A DNA stretch of 64,000 nucleotides from Fibrobacter sp. (GCA_024398965.1 JAKSIF010000003.1:62001-126000), one strand, 5' to 3'; counted from the stretch's first letter, positions 1 through 11,246 are shown. The notes: generated by a model from the letters alone, not told the origin. Translations and numbers: made by a program.

Positions 1-46
1 GGCACCGAGTCTTTTTTTGTTTCGATTTATTTTTGTTTGAACAAAC

Positions 47-83
47 TAAAAGAGACCGCGGAATATATCCGCGGCCTCTTTAA
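47..83. terminator. bidirectional intrinsic terminator
   Basis: A GC-rich inverted repeat (arms containing CCGCGG, AT-rich loop) is flanked by A-rich sequence on the left and CTCTTT on the right. Read leftward it ends in a short T run, so it probably terminates the GH2 gene. Confidence 0.7.
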
Positions 84-108
84 CTTTTAACCTATACGCT
101 CTACGCTA

Positions 109-2955
109 TTACAGCAGTTCCACGATCTTTGCGAACAACTTGTCGGCCAGGGCGTTTGTTTCCAGTCCTTCGAAGATGTTGAACTGGTTGAACATGATCT
201 TACCCTTACCGAAGGGATAGAGTTGCAGGTCGGAGCCGGCCTTGATTTCGCCATCCTTCAGAGTGAAGTCGCGGGCGAAGACGGTTGCGCCAGGCAGTTC
301 ATTCAGGGAAAGGCTCGGTGCAACTGCAGCGGAGATGTGGTCCAGCACGGCGCTGTCGCCGAATACGCCAGAAAGGGCGGATCCCTTGGGCAGGTAATGA
401 ATGCTCATTTCGTTAGCGCCGGTGCTCCAGTGGGATTCGATATTGAAATCGAACAGATGACTCTGATTCATATAGTCAATATCGTCTTGGGTCATGTCGG
501 AAAGAAGCAGGGTCTTGCCACTGTTCTTTGTAACATCCACAATCTTGTCCAGAATTTCATCGGGCCAGGAACTGAGGTTTGCTGTGAAGATAATCTGTTC
601 GGGGCCGGTGAGAGCAGCGAGAGCATCGCTGGATTCTTCGCAGTTGTCCAGGAAGCAGACCTTCTTCATGGCGTTCTTTACATCCGCCTGTTCGATGACA
701 ACAAGGTCTTCGCTAGAACTGTGGACGGTCTTGCCGTCGGCAATCAGGGTAACCTTGATCTGGTACTTGCCAGCGCTACGGGGGGCCATCATGGTGCATA
801 CGCCCATCTGGGTAAGACTGGTCTTGCCGGCAGGTTCCTCGGGGGTCAGAGTCTGGCTGGAAATTTCCTTGCCCTTTTCGTCTTGCAGGGAGACTTCCAC
901 AGAAACATCCTCGTAACGCTTGTTGTTAAGCAGGGTTACCTGGAAGCTGACTTCACCCTGGGGAGCGACTACGTGTTCCAGTTCGCTAATGAGTGCGCGG
1001 CTGGGGGTGGTAATTTCCTTGGTGAATTCGTCGAAGCCCTTGCTTACGCGATTTTCGTCGCAAAGACCGTTGAAGTCCGTGGTGTAGTCAGCCCACTGGT
1101 CCAGGAAGAAACCGGAAACCTGAGGGTTGCTCTGGAAGGCGGTAATCTGGTCCAGCTTGCTCTTGATTGCGAGGCGGCGGGAATCCTTACAGAAGTCTTC
1201 GTAGCTCTTCCAGATGGAAAGGTCGCTTTCAACGAAGTTTTCGATGTTCTTAATGAAAGTCTTGATTGCCTTCTGGTTCTTGCCGCTACGGGGGCCTTCA
1301 ATATTGGTGGCGGTTTCGGGCAGCAAGGTGTGGTTCTTCATTGTAACCAGAATCTTGTTGCTGATATCGCTTGCAACGTTTTCTTCTTCGTCCTGGAAAT
1401 GGGCGTCACCCAGGCCGACATCGGGAACCATGAGTTCTTCGTTGTCGCGGTCGAAGCTGTGGGCCAAGTAATGGCTATAAGCTGCACTGGGGTTCATGCG
1501 GGGATTGATACGCAAGGAGGCGTAGCGGTCAATGCGGTCTACCGTTACAGGAACAACCTTGCCGGTATCCTTGCGGAAGTTGCCTTCGTTGTCCAGGTAA
1601 ATGCTGTTCAGGTTGCTGATTGCCGGGCGGGTCATGTCCACAGGGCTAATGGAGTTCAGCATCTTGTTGCCGTTCTGCAGCAGGAAGGTGCCGTTTTCGG
1701 AACCGAGGACCCATGCGCCGATACAAGGATGGTTATGCTGTTCCTTGACGATGTCGTTGATCAGCTTCTTGGCGATTTCCAGACCCTGGGGGGTGGAACG
1801 CATGGTGTGGATGGGGAATTCCTGGAACACGATGAGGCCGAGATTGTCGCAGATGTTCAAGGCTTCTTCGGTCAAAGGTGCACCGCAGGAACGGATTGCG
1901 TTGAAACCTGCGTTCTTTACGGCCTTCAAGTCTTCTTCCAGCTTTTCGTTCTTGTAGGTCCAGAGGCCGCCCTTGCTCCACTGTTGGTTGTAGCTCACGC
2001 CCTGGATCTTGAGAATCTGGTCGTTCAGGTAGTAGTCGCCCTTAAGGCAGTCGAACTTGCGGAAGCCGAAGGTACGGACAACGGGGTAGGCGTATTCAGG
2101 ACGCTTGATTTCCTTGCCTTTTTCCTTGGCGGCCTTGATTTCCATCTGGAATTCCACGGCGAACATCTTGGGGTGGTCCGGGCTCCAGGTGTACTTTTCG
2201 CGCTTCATGTCCTTGACTTCGAAAACGTAACGCTGGGTTGCGTTTTCCTTGTCCAGCTTGATGTTGTCAATGAAGTGCTCATAGACGTCGCCATCGGGAT
2301 TTCTCATGAGGACGCGCAGGCGTGTCTGGAAACCGCGGGGATTGTTGAAGCTGACTTCGCAGGCGATTCGGTCCTGGTCCATGTCCGGTTCAACATGTAC
2401 ATCGGAAATGAAGGCTGCGGTACCGACAATCAGCTTGACGTCGCCAAAGATACCGCCAAAGGGGTACTGGTTCCAGGGGAGGCCTACCGGCATTTCGTCG
2501 GGGCGAGCGTAACGGTCGTCTGCACCTTCCTTGGATTCACGGCCGAAGTCGATACGGCTGTTGGATGCGCCCATGTTGGCAACGCGGACGCAGAGGATGT
2601 TTTCTTCGCCGATCTTCAGGGCTTTCTGGGTTTCGAGAATAAACGGTGTGTAGGCGCCAAAGTGGGTGCCCAGGAACTTGCCGTTGAGCCAAACGGTTGC
2701 ATGGGTTGCGATACGATCAAACTGCAGGAAGATTCTCTTGGAAACCTGCTTTTCGTCATCGATGGTGAAACGCTTAAAATAGTAGGCGCAGTCCTGGGAC
2801 ATTAAAAGCTTGTCGAAGGAACGTTCCCAAATGTGGGGAACCTGGACAGTTTCTGTGTTTTCGGGATAAGTTGCATACCAGCGGTTAGAAATGCCCTGGT
2901 CTTCAGTGTCCCAGATCATCTGCCAATCGCCATTCAGGCTCGTAATTCTGCTCAT
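109..2955 (-). CDS. glycoside hydrolase family 2 protein (beta-galactosidase/mannosidase-like)
   Basis: The 948-residue protein has the GH2 layout: an N-terminal sugar-binding domain (residues 1-180, with GDWQMIW, VPHIWE and VWLNGKFLG), an Ig-like domain (180-300), a TIM barrel (about 310-650) and C-terminal beta domains. E420 in the stretch WVLGSENG is the likely acid/base, although the usual Asn before Glu is Ser here. The region where the nucleophile is expected (SGFFLDQWADYT, about residue 630) has Asp/Gln instead of an obvious Glu. There is no signal peptide, so it is probably cytoplasmic and acts on imported oligosaccharides from hemicellulose. Substrate cannot be assigned. It is transcribed alone and diverges from rplU. 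Confidence 0.82.
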   Translation of the reverse strand: MSRITSLNGDWQMIWDTEDQGISNRWYATYPENTETVQVPHIWERSFDKLLMSQDCAYYFKRFTIDDEKQVSKRIFLQFDRIATHATVWLNGKFLGTHFGAYTPFILETQKALKIGEENILCVRVANMGASNSRIDFGRESKEGADDRYARPDEMPVGLPWNQYPFGGIFGDVKLIVGTAAFISDVHVEPDMDQDRIACEVSFNNPRGFQTRLRVLMRNPDGDVYEHFIDNIKLDKENATQRYVFEVKDMKREKYTWSPDHPKMFAVEFQMEIKAAKEKGKEIKRPEYAYPVVRTFGFRKFDCLKGDYYLNDQILKIQGVSYNQQWSKGGLWTYKNEKLEEDLKAVKNAGFNAIRSCGAPLTEEALNICDNLGLIVFQEFPIHTMRSTPQGLEIAKKLINDIVKEQHNHPCIGAWVLGSENGTFLLQNGNKMLNSISPVDMTRPAISNLNSIYLDNEGNFRKDTGKVVPVTVDRIDRYASLRINPRMNPSAAYSHYLAHSFDRDNEELMVPDVGLGDAHFQDEEENVASDISNKILVTMKNHTLLPETATNIEGPRSGKNQKAIKTFIKNIENFVESDLSIWKSYEDFCKDSRRLAIKSKLDQITAFQSNPQVSGFFLDQWADYTTDFNGLCDENRVSKGFDEFTKEITTPSRALISELEHVVAPQGEVSFQVTLLNNKRYEDVSVEVSLQDEKGKEISSQTLTPEEPAGKTSLTQMGVCTMMAPRSAGKYQIKVTLIADGKTVHSSSEDLVVIEQADVKNAMKKVCFLDNCEESSDALAALTGPEQIIFTANLSSWPDEILDKIVDVTKNSGKTLLLSDMTQDDIDYMNQSHLFDFNIESHWSTGANEMSIHYLPKGSALSGVFGDSAVLDHISAAVAPSLSLNELPGATVFARDFTLKDGEIKAGSDLQLYPFGKGKIMFNQFNIFEGLETNALADKLFAKIVELL

Positions 2956-3171
2956 TAGAGTGTCCTTTTAAAATATACGGGGACAAAGGTAGGAAAAAAT
3001 GAACAATGAACTGTGTGCAATGAACGACTAGGGGGTAAAAATGGGGTGCTTTTTTGTTGCTTTGTTGAAAAAATGTGAAAAAGTTGAGGTTTTTTCGCTC
3101 TAACCCTTTGATAAACAACAGATTCTTACTAAATTTGGGGCTCCAATAGCAACCTAAAAAGGATTACAAAA

Positions 3172-3657
3172 ATGTATTCTATTGTTGAAACAGGTGGTTT
3201 CCAGTATAAAGTCGAACTCGGCAAGACCTACAAGGTTCCGACCATCGACGCAGCTGTTGGTTCCGAACTGGAGCTCAAGTCCGTTCTTCTTTTCGCAGGA
3301 AAAGAAGTGCAAATCGGCACCCCTGTCCTGAATGATGCTTCCGTCAAGGTTGAAGTTCTCGACCACGGCAAATACGATACCATTATCGTGTTCAAGAAGA
3401 AGCGTCGTACCCGTTACGAACGTCGTAACGGTCATCGTCAGGGCTATACCGAGGTGCTCGTAACGGAAATCCGCTCCGGCGCAGAATCCGCAACTGTTGA
3501 ACCTCAAGTTATTACCCGCAACCGCGCTCGCGTGGCTGCCCTTGCTAAGCAGAAGGCTCAGAACAAGCCGCTCACTCGCAAGGAAAAGATCGCTCAGGGT
3601 ATCGCTAAGCCTGCAAAGGTTAAGAAGAACTCTCTGCGTAAGGCTAAGGAGGCTTAA
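3172..3657 (+). CDS. rplU: 50S ribosomal protein L21 with C-terminal extension
   Basis: Residues 1-103 are typical L21 (start MYSIVETGGFQYKV, the basic KKKRRTRYERRNGHRQG stretch, then TEVLVTEI). L21 is normally about 103 residues; here a further 58 basic, Ala/Lys-rich residues follow, a lineage-specific tail likely exposed on the 50S surface. AAAGGA lies 9 bases before ATG. The gene is followed after 3 bases by rpmA, the usual pairing; obg does not follow. Confidence 0.97.
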   Translation: MYSIVETGGFQYKVELGKTYKVPTIDAAVGSELELKSVLLFAGKEVQIGTPVLNDASVKVEVLDHGKYDTIIVFKKKRRTRYERRNGHRQGYTEVLVTEIRSGAESATVEPQVITRNRARVAALAKQKAQNKPLTRKEKIAQGIAKPAKVKKNSLRKAKEA

Positions 3658-3660
3658 TCC

Positions 3661-3921
3661 ATGGCACATAAGAAAGGTCAAGGTTCTGTACGTAACGGTC
3701 GCGACTCTAACGCCAAGTATCTTGGTGTTAAGAAGTATGCTGGTGAAGTTGTCAAGGCTGGCAACATCATCGTTCGTCAGCGCGGTTCTCACTTCCACAA
3801 CGGCAAGAATGTTGGCATGGGCAAGGATTTCACCTTGTTCTCCCTCATTGATGGCGTCGTGAAGTTCGAACGTGTCGACAACAAGCGTCAGAAGGTCTCT
3901 GTTTACGCTGAAGAAAACTAA
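3661..3921 (+). CDS. rpmA: 50S ribosomal protein L27
   Basis: The 86-residue protein starts [16 protein letters not shown] and carries [21 protein letters not shown], diagnostic of L27, which lies near the peptidyl-transferase centre. It starts directly with MAHKKG, so it lacks the cleavable N-terminal extension found in Firmicutes. AAGGAGG before the rplU stop serves as ribosome binding site. It is co-transcribed with rplU; hairpins at 3931 and 4061 follow. Confidence 0.98.
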   Translation: MAHKKGQGSVRNGRDSNAKYLGVKKYAGEVVKAGNIIVRQRGSHFHNGKNVGMGKDFTLFSLIDGVVKFERVDNKRQKVSVYAEEN

Positions 3922-3930
3922 TTGAGACGC

Positions 3931-3954
3931 AAGGGAAACCACAAGGTTTCCCTT
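3931..3954 (+). other. hairpin after rpmA
   Basis: A perfect 10-base-pair inverted repeat (AAGGGAAACC, loop ACAA) sits 10 bases after the rpmA stop. It lacks a T tract, so it may stabilise the 3' end or act with the stronger terminator at 4061. Confidence 0.5.
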
Positions 3955-4060
3955 GGAACCTTTCCTAGAGTCTTCTAGTGAAAGTTTCAATCTCAGTAGC
4001 TAGGTATGGTGTCCTCTAGACTCCTTCCTTGAATCAGGGTAAATAAGCTCTAAAGCTTTT

Positions 4061-4098
4061 AATTAGGTCATCCGCAAGGGTGGCCTAATTTTTTTTCG
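4061..4098 (+). terminator. intrinsic terminator of rplU-rpmA
   Basis: Inverted repeat AATTAGGTCATCC / GGGTGGCCTAATT with a GCAA loop, followed by eight T. Confidence 0.9.
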
Positions 4099-4166
4099 GG
4101 TGTTTTGGTGGCTCATCTGCAATGGGCTCCTGATTTTTCCATTCTCATTTTTCTAGATTCTTGTTG

Positions 4167-6503
4167 ATGATTTTTAGTAAGCTCAAGTTTTCGCTGATTT
4201 CTTTTTTTGTAGCCCTGGTGACAGTCTTGTTCGTGGGTTGTTCCGACGATGATTCCTCTGTAGAATTTCTTTTTGACCGAGAGGTCACCGAGCTTACCGT
4301 AATTAGGAGTTGTGCAGACAAGTCTGATTCCATAAGCTATTGCTATCAGATCCGCTTCCACGCTCCTATGGATACCAGCGATCTGGAAGCCTATTACATT
4401 TGGGTGGATTCCACTGTTGTGGGGGATACTGCAAAGAAGGCCGACAAGAAGAAAATGGATCTTGCCGATACGGTTATCCACTATGATCACGCCAGGGAAG
4501 TTTATAAGACTGTCGACTTGACCTCCCTCATCCAGGATTACGTTAAGGAACGTGACAGCCTGATGGTGGGTATCTACTGCGGATACTCTGATAAGGATGA
4601 TCCTGGTTCTATCCAGCGTGTCTATCTGCACTTTGGCGACGATATGCCGCCCTCCCTGGTGGCGCTCACAGACTCCGTTTGGACGACAGGAGCCTTGTTC
4701 CGTTGGAACCGTCCTACGGATCAGACGGATTACTACGCTCCCAATGAACTTTCCGGACCGATCGTTGGCTATAACATTATCCTTTATGCGGAGGACGATA
4801 CCGAGGACATCCGCGACCTCAAGGTGACTGTATCCAATGTGGAAACCACCGACTCCACGGGCGATGAGATTTACAGACGTCATTCCCAGATTTACTCGAA
4901 TAACGATTCCATTTGGGTAGACTCCGTTAATCATGGGGACAAGAGAAAGAATTATCTGTTCCTTTCCATCCTGGACGGAAAGGGTTACGACACGGAGGAC
5001 TTTGACGCCAATGCATTCAGCTTGATCATTGAGGGCCTGAGGTCTGAAAGTCGCTATACCATTGGTATCAGGTCATTTGACTCTAGCGGAAAATCTTCCG
5101 GTAACGCAAGTACCAGCGTGGCGAAGGACAACCAGCTTATCATTACGACGGACTCTGTAGCACCGTTGATTGGAGAGAAAATCTTTACCATCAAGGATAC
5201 CCTGTATCCTGAACTGGCACGCCTTGACAGTAACAATCGTCTTCGAATTTTCTGGAGCCGGAGTATTGACCCCATGTCTGCCGAGAACGACTTCTCTGTG
5301 GATTCCGTCGTGAATGTTCCCGATACCTGTCTTAAGGGTGTTCATTACAAGCCTGTCAGGGATTACGTCATCGACTATTACGACACTCATAATAAGACTT
5401 GGGATTCCATCGCCGGCGGTACGGTTGATCGTTACAGCAAGTACTACGCAATCTCCGGTGACACCATGAAAGCGGTGACTGAGGCGGAAGGTATCTTTAT
5501 TACGGATACCGTTCGCTGGGTGGCTCCTAGCGATACCTTGATTCTCCGTATACGAGCAAGGGATTTGTCCAAGTATTATTCCAAGGCGCTGATCGACACC
5601 ATCGTTGTTTCTCCCGGAGCTCTAGCCCAGGAAGTTGAATGTCCCGAAGGCTTTGTTCCGGTATCTGCTGGCGATACGAATATCTTCTGCATGGAACGTT
5701 ATGAACATATGGATGATTCCGGAAAGTTCGTAACGAACGTTCTTCATTCGGAGGCTGTTGCTGCCTGCGAGGGTATTTCCGCCAGCGGCTTTACGGTAGG
5801 TCTTTGCAAGGAGCGCGACTGGGAACTGGTTTGCCTTTCCGGGGCTCTTTCCTATGGTGTTATCAAGGAAGATGATGTCGGAGCCATTGACTACCTGTTC
5901 TCCGACTGTAACGTGGCGACCAACGACTCCGCTTCTGCTGCCGACTTGACCAAGCGTAATAAGCGCTGCATGAATCCCATGGGCGTCCATGACCTGCCAG
6001 GGCAGTTCCAGGAATGGGTGATGGGCCGATCAGAGGATACGTCGGCTGTAGCCAAGGGTGGAAGCTTCAGGGTCTATGGTGGCATGGACCGCGAAACCCA
6101 GGCTCTTTGCACCAACCGTAGTTTCCCGTATTATACGCGTCCTGCCTATACCCAGGATCCCGTCTATCTCTATCGCGAAGGTACTCGAGTCGATACGGTT
6201 TTCCAGGCCGATACCTCCAGGACGCTGTATGCCAAGCTGACCAAGAAGGATTTCAAGGATTCTCTGCAGTTCTTCGATGTGATGGATTCCAGCGGCAACG
6301 TGGTGGGCACGGATTATGTGCTGTACTCCGAATACAAGAGGGGTGGCGATGAATGGCTTGATACCCTTGCTAACGGAATGACTTACTCTCCGACCAAGAT
6401 TGAAGTGGTGTTCCTGACAGGGGAGAAGGTTGCCTATAGGCAGGCTTCCGCATTCTACAAGTCCTACTCCATTGGCTTCCGTTGCTGTGCTTATCCGGAG
6501 TAG
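4167..6503 (+). CDS. exported lipoprotein with fibronectin-like region and C-terminal formylglycine-generating-enzyme-like domain
   Basis: About 778 residues. ATG at 4167 is preferred over TTG at 4161. The N-terminus is a hydrophobic signal ending in VLFVGC with acidic residues after the Cys, fitting an exported lipoprotein. Residues about 160-480 are beta-rich with fibronectin-III-like stretches. The last 300 residues have the FGE/sulfatase-modifying-factor fold (CPEGFVPV, GVHDLPGQFQEWVMG, AKGGSFR, SIGFRCC). In Fibrobacter such domains are common in surface proteins and need not be enzymes, so a catalytic role is not claimed. A structural or ligand-binding surface function is inferred. suhB-like follows closely. 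Confidence 0.7.
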   Translation: MIFSKLKFSLISFFVALVTVLFVGCSDDDSSVEFLFDREVTELTVIRSCADKSDSISYCYQIRFHAPMDTSDLEAYYIWVDSTVVGDTAKKADKKKMDLADTVIHYDHAREVYKTVDLTSLIQDYVKERDSLMVGIYCGYSDKDDPGSIQRVYLHFGDDMPPSLVALTDSVWTTGALFRWNRPTDQTDYYAPNELSGPIVGYNIILYAEDDTEDIRDLKVTVSNVETTDSTGDEIYRRHSQIYSNNDSIWVDSVNHGDKRKNYLFLSILDGKGYDTEDFDANAFSLIIEGLRSESRYTIGIRSFDSSGKSSGNASTSVAKDNQLIITTDSVAPLIGEKIFTIKDTLYPELARLDSNNRLRIFWSRSIDPMSAENDFSVDSVVNVPDTCLKGVHYKPVRDYVIDYYDTHNKTWDSIAGGTVDRYSKYYAISGDTMKAVTEAEGIFITDTVRWVAPSDTLILRIRARDLSKYYSKALIDTIVVSPGALAQEVECPEGFVPVSAGDTNIFCMERYEHMDDSGKFVTNVLHSEAVAACEGISASGFTVGLCKERDWELVCLSGALSYGVIKEDDVGAIDYLFSDCNVATNDSASAADLTKRNKRCMNPMGVHDLPGQFQEWVMGRSEDTSAVAKGGSFRVYGGMDRETQALCTNRSFPYYTRPAYTQDPVYLYREGTRVDTVFQADTSRTLYAKLTKKDFKDSLQFFDVMDSSGNVVGTDYVLYSEYKRGGDEWLDTLANGMTYSPTKIEVVFLTGEKVAYRQASAFYKSYSIGFRCCAYPE

Positions 6504-6548
6504 CTTTTGAAAACTTGTTTTGTTCCGCGTTATTACGAAGGGCGAAGG

Positions 6549-7343
6549 ATGAGCGAAATTAATACAGACGAGTTCTTGAAGGTTGCCGAGGAACTGGCAC
6601 GAAAGGCAGGGGAGATCTGCCTTGAGTTGCAGAGCGACCTTGGTGATGTTAAGTACAAAACAGCCAAGGATGTGGTGACCATTGCCGATGTCACCAGCGA
6701 AAAGCTGATTGTTGATGGTCTCCGTGCTGCGTTCCCCACCCATTCCATCCGTACCGAGGAAGCGGGCGTTATCGAGGGGTCCGACCCGCGTTACCGCTGG
6801 ATTATCGATCCGGTAGACGGTACCGTGAACTTCAGCCGCGGTATACCCCTGTGGGGCGTTTCCATTGCGCTGCATTTCGAGGGTAGGCCGCTGGTGGCTG
6901 TGGTGAACCTGCCGAAGCTGGGTGAAATGTTCACCGCAGCCAAAGGCCAGGGGGCCTTCATGAATGGCAAGCCCATTCATGTCAGCGGCGAAAGCAATCC
7001 TACTCATGCCATCGTAAGCAACGGCGACTTCAATGTGGGCGATGTCCCGAAGATCAATGCCCAGAATTCCAAAAACTTCGCCCGCGAAGCGGAAACTTTT
7101 GAACGCGTCAAGTGCTTCGGGTCTGCCGTTATCGAGGGCTGCTTTACCGCATGCGGCCGCCTGGACTGCTTCGTGATGACCATGAGCTATCCTTGGGATA
7201 TCGCGGCCATTGCTCTTCTGGTAGAAGAGGCTGGCGGTAAGTCTACCCATATCGACGGTTCCGAAATGCAGTTTGTGGACGCAGAGCAGGTTGTATTCAG
7301 CAATGGCCTGCTTCACGATGTCCTGGTAAAGACGGTCTCGTAA
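6549..7343 (+). CDS. inositol-monophosphatase family phosphatase
   Basis: The 264-residue protein shows the metal-binding motifs of the IMPase superfamily: EEAG, WIIDPVDGTVNFSRGIP and, near the C-terminus, YPWDIAAIALLVEEAGG. It is a Mg-dependent sugar-phosphate phosphatase, most like SuhB. ATG at 6549 (MSEINTDEF) is preferred to the upstream TTG at 6507, because the extra 14 residues are not family-like and a purine-rich site (GAAGGG) precedes 6549. Substrate could be inositol phosphate or another sugar phosphate; the sequence does not decide. Confidence 0.88.
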   Translation: MSEINTDEFLKVAEELARKAGEICLELQSDLGDVKYKTAKDVVTIADVTSEKLIVDGLRAAFPTHSIRTEEAGVIEGSDPRYRWIIDPVDGTVNFSRGIPLWGVSIALHFEGRPLVAVVNLPKLGEMFTAAKGQGAFMNGKPIHVSGESNPTHAIVSNGDFNVGDVPKINAQNSKNFAREAETFERVKCFGSAVIEGCFTACGRLDCFVMTMSYPWDIAAIALLVEEAGGKSTHIDGSEMQFVDAEQVVFSNGLLHDVLVKTVS

Positions 7344-7370
7344 AAGCCCTTATTTCAATCTGTATAAGCG

Positions 7371-7400
7371 AGGACCCTTCGGGGTCCTTTTTTATTTTTT
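7371..7400 (+). terminator. intrinsic terminator
   Basis: AGGACCC / GGGGTCCT hairpin with TTC loop, followed by a T-rich tract; ends the suhB-like transcript before the cellulase gene. Confidence 0.85.
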
Positions 7401-7441
7401 CTATCTTCATTGATGGTGTGATGGGATATTTCGGAGAACTT

Positions 7442-9250
7442 ATGACTATAAAGAAGACTTTATTGGCAGGTCTCGCCGCTTTCGGTCTGGCAGCAGTCGA
7501 TGCTAGCGCCGCCCTTAGCGAAGACGATTTTGTAGAAGCCGCCTGGATGACCACCCGTTTCTTTGGTGCTCAGCGTTCCGGCGAAGGCCCTAACTGGATG
7601 GCGGATGGTACCAACTATCCCACCAGCTTCATGAAGGACAGCTACCAGGGTAAGGACATTACCGGTGGCTGGTTCGATTGCGGTGACCATGTGATGTTTG
7701 GTCAGACCCAGGGCTTTGCAGCCTATATCTTGGCACTTTCCTATGCTGAATTTACCGAAGGTTTCTACGACCTTTATACCGGTGATTACACAGACTACAA
7801 GGCTAGCAACGATTATTCCCGTAAGGGTGGTAAGCCCAACAAGATCCGCGATCTTCTGGAAGAACTTCGCTACGAGGCTGACTTCTGGGTTAAGGCAGCA
7901 CCCGATGAGAAGACCTTCGTTGCCGTGAAGGGCGATGGTAATTACGACCACATGAAGTGGGTTACCCCTGGTAAGATGAGTACTTTGGGAACCGGTGAAG
8001 GTGGTGGAAATCGTCCTGTCCAGGCAAATACCAACGACTCCTTCTCCTCGGGCATGGTGGCTGCCATGATGGCTGTCATGGCTCGTGTGGATCCGGATGA
8101 GGCCAACCGTACCAAGTACCTCCAGGCTGCAAAGAATGCCTATGCCTACGCCAAGGCCCATAAGGGTGTGACCACCTCAGGTTCTTTCTATGCAGAAAGC
8201 TGGTGGGATGGTCGTGTTCAGGATGGCGTATTCCTGGGTGCCCTGGAACTTTACCGTACCACGAAGGATGAATCCTACAAGAGCGATGCGCAGAAGGTCT
8301 TTGCTGACTTGAAGTTTGAAAAGGGTAGCTATTCCCGCTTGAACTACGCCAATGCCGTTCCGCTGTCCGTGGTGATGGCCCAAGGTGTGTTTGACTGGAC
8401 TCCCGAGGGCGGTACCTACCGTGACATGCAGCTGTACCTTGACAATATCTACAAGGGCAACATGAAGGATGATATTTTCATGAAGGAAACCGGTGGTGGT
8501 GGCTCCTTCTCTGTTCGTACTCCGTCCGGTGGTGCTTTCCTTTATGCTCTGTATGCCAAGTTCACAGGCGATACTGACTACGATCAGTTGATCGAAAAGA
8601 ACGTGGCCTACCTGCTTGGCGATAATGGCAATAAGAAGTCCTATATCGTAGGCTTTGATCGAAACAGCGCCAAGGCTCCGACCGCACCCCATCATCGTGG
8701 CTATTATGGTAACGAAGATGAGGGCCGTGAAGTAGGTTCTTTCTCTGCAAATTCCGCTCCTGCAAAAAACAAGTACTTCGGTGCCATGATTGCTGGCTCC
8801 TTCAACAATCCTGGCCATAACACCAATGTTTCCGACTGGCAGGAAAACGAAGTTTGCGTCGATATGAACGCTCCCATGGTGGGTGCCCTGGGCTACATCC
8901 TTTCCAAGAAGGCTCCCAAGACCGATGTGGACCTGGGGATCAAGGCTCCCGAGACTCCTAAGGATACGGTGTCTTCCGTTGATCCTAACGAAGGCAACGA
9001 AGCTGGAATCCTGTCTCAGAAACTTGTAGCCTCCGGCTTCAGCCTGGTTCGCAGTGCAGGCGTTGTGTCTGTAGCCAATGCTGCCAAGTCTGCCTTTGCC
9101 GTAAGTGTCTTTGATCTTAACGGTAATATGGTTCAGCGCATTGAAAGCGATGGACAGCCGGTGTACTTTGTACCCAAGTCCAAGGGCGTGTTCCACGTTC
9201 GCGTGAGCTCCAACAGCCAGCAGAAAGTCTTTACGCTGAAGAATTTCTAA
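7442..9250 (+). CDS. secreted GH9 endoglucanase with C-terminal sorting-like domain
   Basis: A cellulase of 602 residues. ATG at 7442 has GGAGAA 4 bases upstream and gives a clean signal peptide (MTIKKTLLAG...ASAA); GTG at 7418 is rejected. The GH9 catalytic domain (about 25-490) shows GGWFDCGDH with D79/D82 as base and nucleophile-positioning Asp, PHHR at 416-419, and NEVCVDMNAP with E470 as acid. No Ig-like or CBM module precedes it. A Pro/Asp linker (about 495-525) leads to an 80-residue beta-rich C-terminal domain ending in VFTLKNF, similar in style to type IX secretion sorting domains. Beta-1,4-glucan cleavage outside the cell is expected. Confidence 0.93.
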   Translation: MTIKKTLLAGLAAFGLAAVDASAALSEDDFVEAAWMTTRFFGAQRSGEGPNWMADGTNYPTSFMKDSYQGKDITGGWFDCGDHVMFGQTQGFAAYILALSYAEFTEGFYDLYTGDYTDYKASNDYSRKGGKPNKIRDLLEELRYEADFWVKAAPDEKTFVAVKGDGNYDHMKWVTPGKMSTLGTGEGGGNRPVQANTNDSFSSGMVAAMMAVMARVDPDEANRTKYLQAAKNAYAYAKAHKGVTTSGSFYAESWWDGRVQDGVFLGALELYRTTKDESYKSDAQKVFADLKFEKGSYSRLNYANAVPLSVVMAQGVFDWTPEGGTYRDMQLYLDNIYKGNMKDDIFMKETGGGGSFSVRTPSGGAFLYALYAKFTGDTDYDQLIEKNVAYLLGDNGNKKSYIVGFDRNSAKAPTAPHHRGYYGNEDEGREVGSFSANSAPAKNKYFGAMIAGSFNNPGHNTNVSDWQENEVCVDMNAPMVGALGYILSKKAPKTDVDLGIKAPETPKDTVSSVDPNEGNEAGILSQKLVASGFSLVRSAGVVSVANAAKSAFAVSVFDLNGNMVQRIESDGQPVYFVPKSKGVFHVRVSSNSQQKVFTLKNF

Positions 9251-9269
9251 GGCTTTGAAAGGGTAAATG

Positions 9270-9303
9270 AAGACTCTCCCGGCAATCCCGGGGGAGTCTT
9301 TGT
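9270..9303 (+). terminator. intrinsic terminator of the GH9 gene
   Basis: Strong GC-rich hairpin (AAGACTCTCCCGG / CCCGGGGGAGTCTT, loop CAAT) followed by T-rich sequence. Confidence 0.88.
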
Positions 9304-10954
<1,651 letters not shown>

Positions 10955-10965
10955 TAGTGCACAAG

Positions 10966-11033
10966 CCGAGTGCAGCGAAGCCAAGTTTGCTTGGCTTCAT
11001 TGCCGAGGCGTAGCACGGACGCCGTAGGCGTCA
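10966..11033 (+). repeat. two-hairpin 3' element, copy 1 (after gdhA)
   Basis: Starting 12 bases after the gdhA stop: CGAGTGCAGCGAAG, a hairpin with arms GAAGCCAAG / CTTGGCTTC, then CATTGCCGAGGCG, and a second hairpin GACGC-CGTAG-GCGTC (11018-11032). The layout and the CGTAG loop match the elements after pckG and glgC. Confidence 0.7.
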
Positions 11034-11090
11034 ACAAGACCGCTCGCGCTAGAATCAGGTAGAAATACTCTGATAAGCGCTCGCTCTCAC

Positions 11091-11126
11091 AAGAAAGGAC
11101 TGGCTTTTGGCCAGTCCTTTCTTTTG
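11091..11126 (+). terminator. intrinsic terminator of gdhA
   Basis: Perfect 14-base-pair stem (AAGAAAGGACTGGC and its complement) with a five-base loop, followed by TTTTG. Confidence 0.88.
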
Positions 11127-11246
11127 TATACGGATTCTACAAGGAATGGCCTGGCTATGGATGATTTGTATAAGGTATTTTCATTTTCTTGTAAAAAAGA
11201 TGATACAATTAAGTTATATTCTTATGTGTATTGATTTAGGGGAATC

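Noticed and set aside
1-18. GGCACCGAGTC followed by T run, like the tail of a type II CRISPR tracrRNA
   Set aside because: The pairing GGTGC half is missing, no cas genes or repeats are in the window, and the match is short and at the window edge.
223-2805. 860-residue open frame opposite the GH2 gene
   Set aside because: Composition is that of an antisense shadow of a GC-biased gene; no ribosome site or family motif; the GH2 frame is clearly real.
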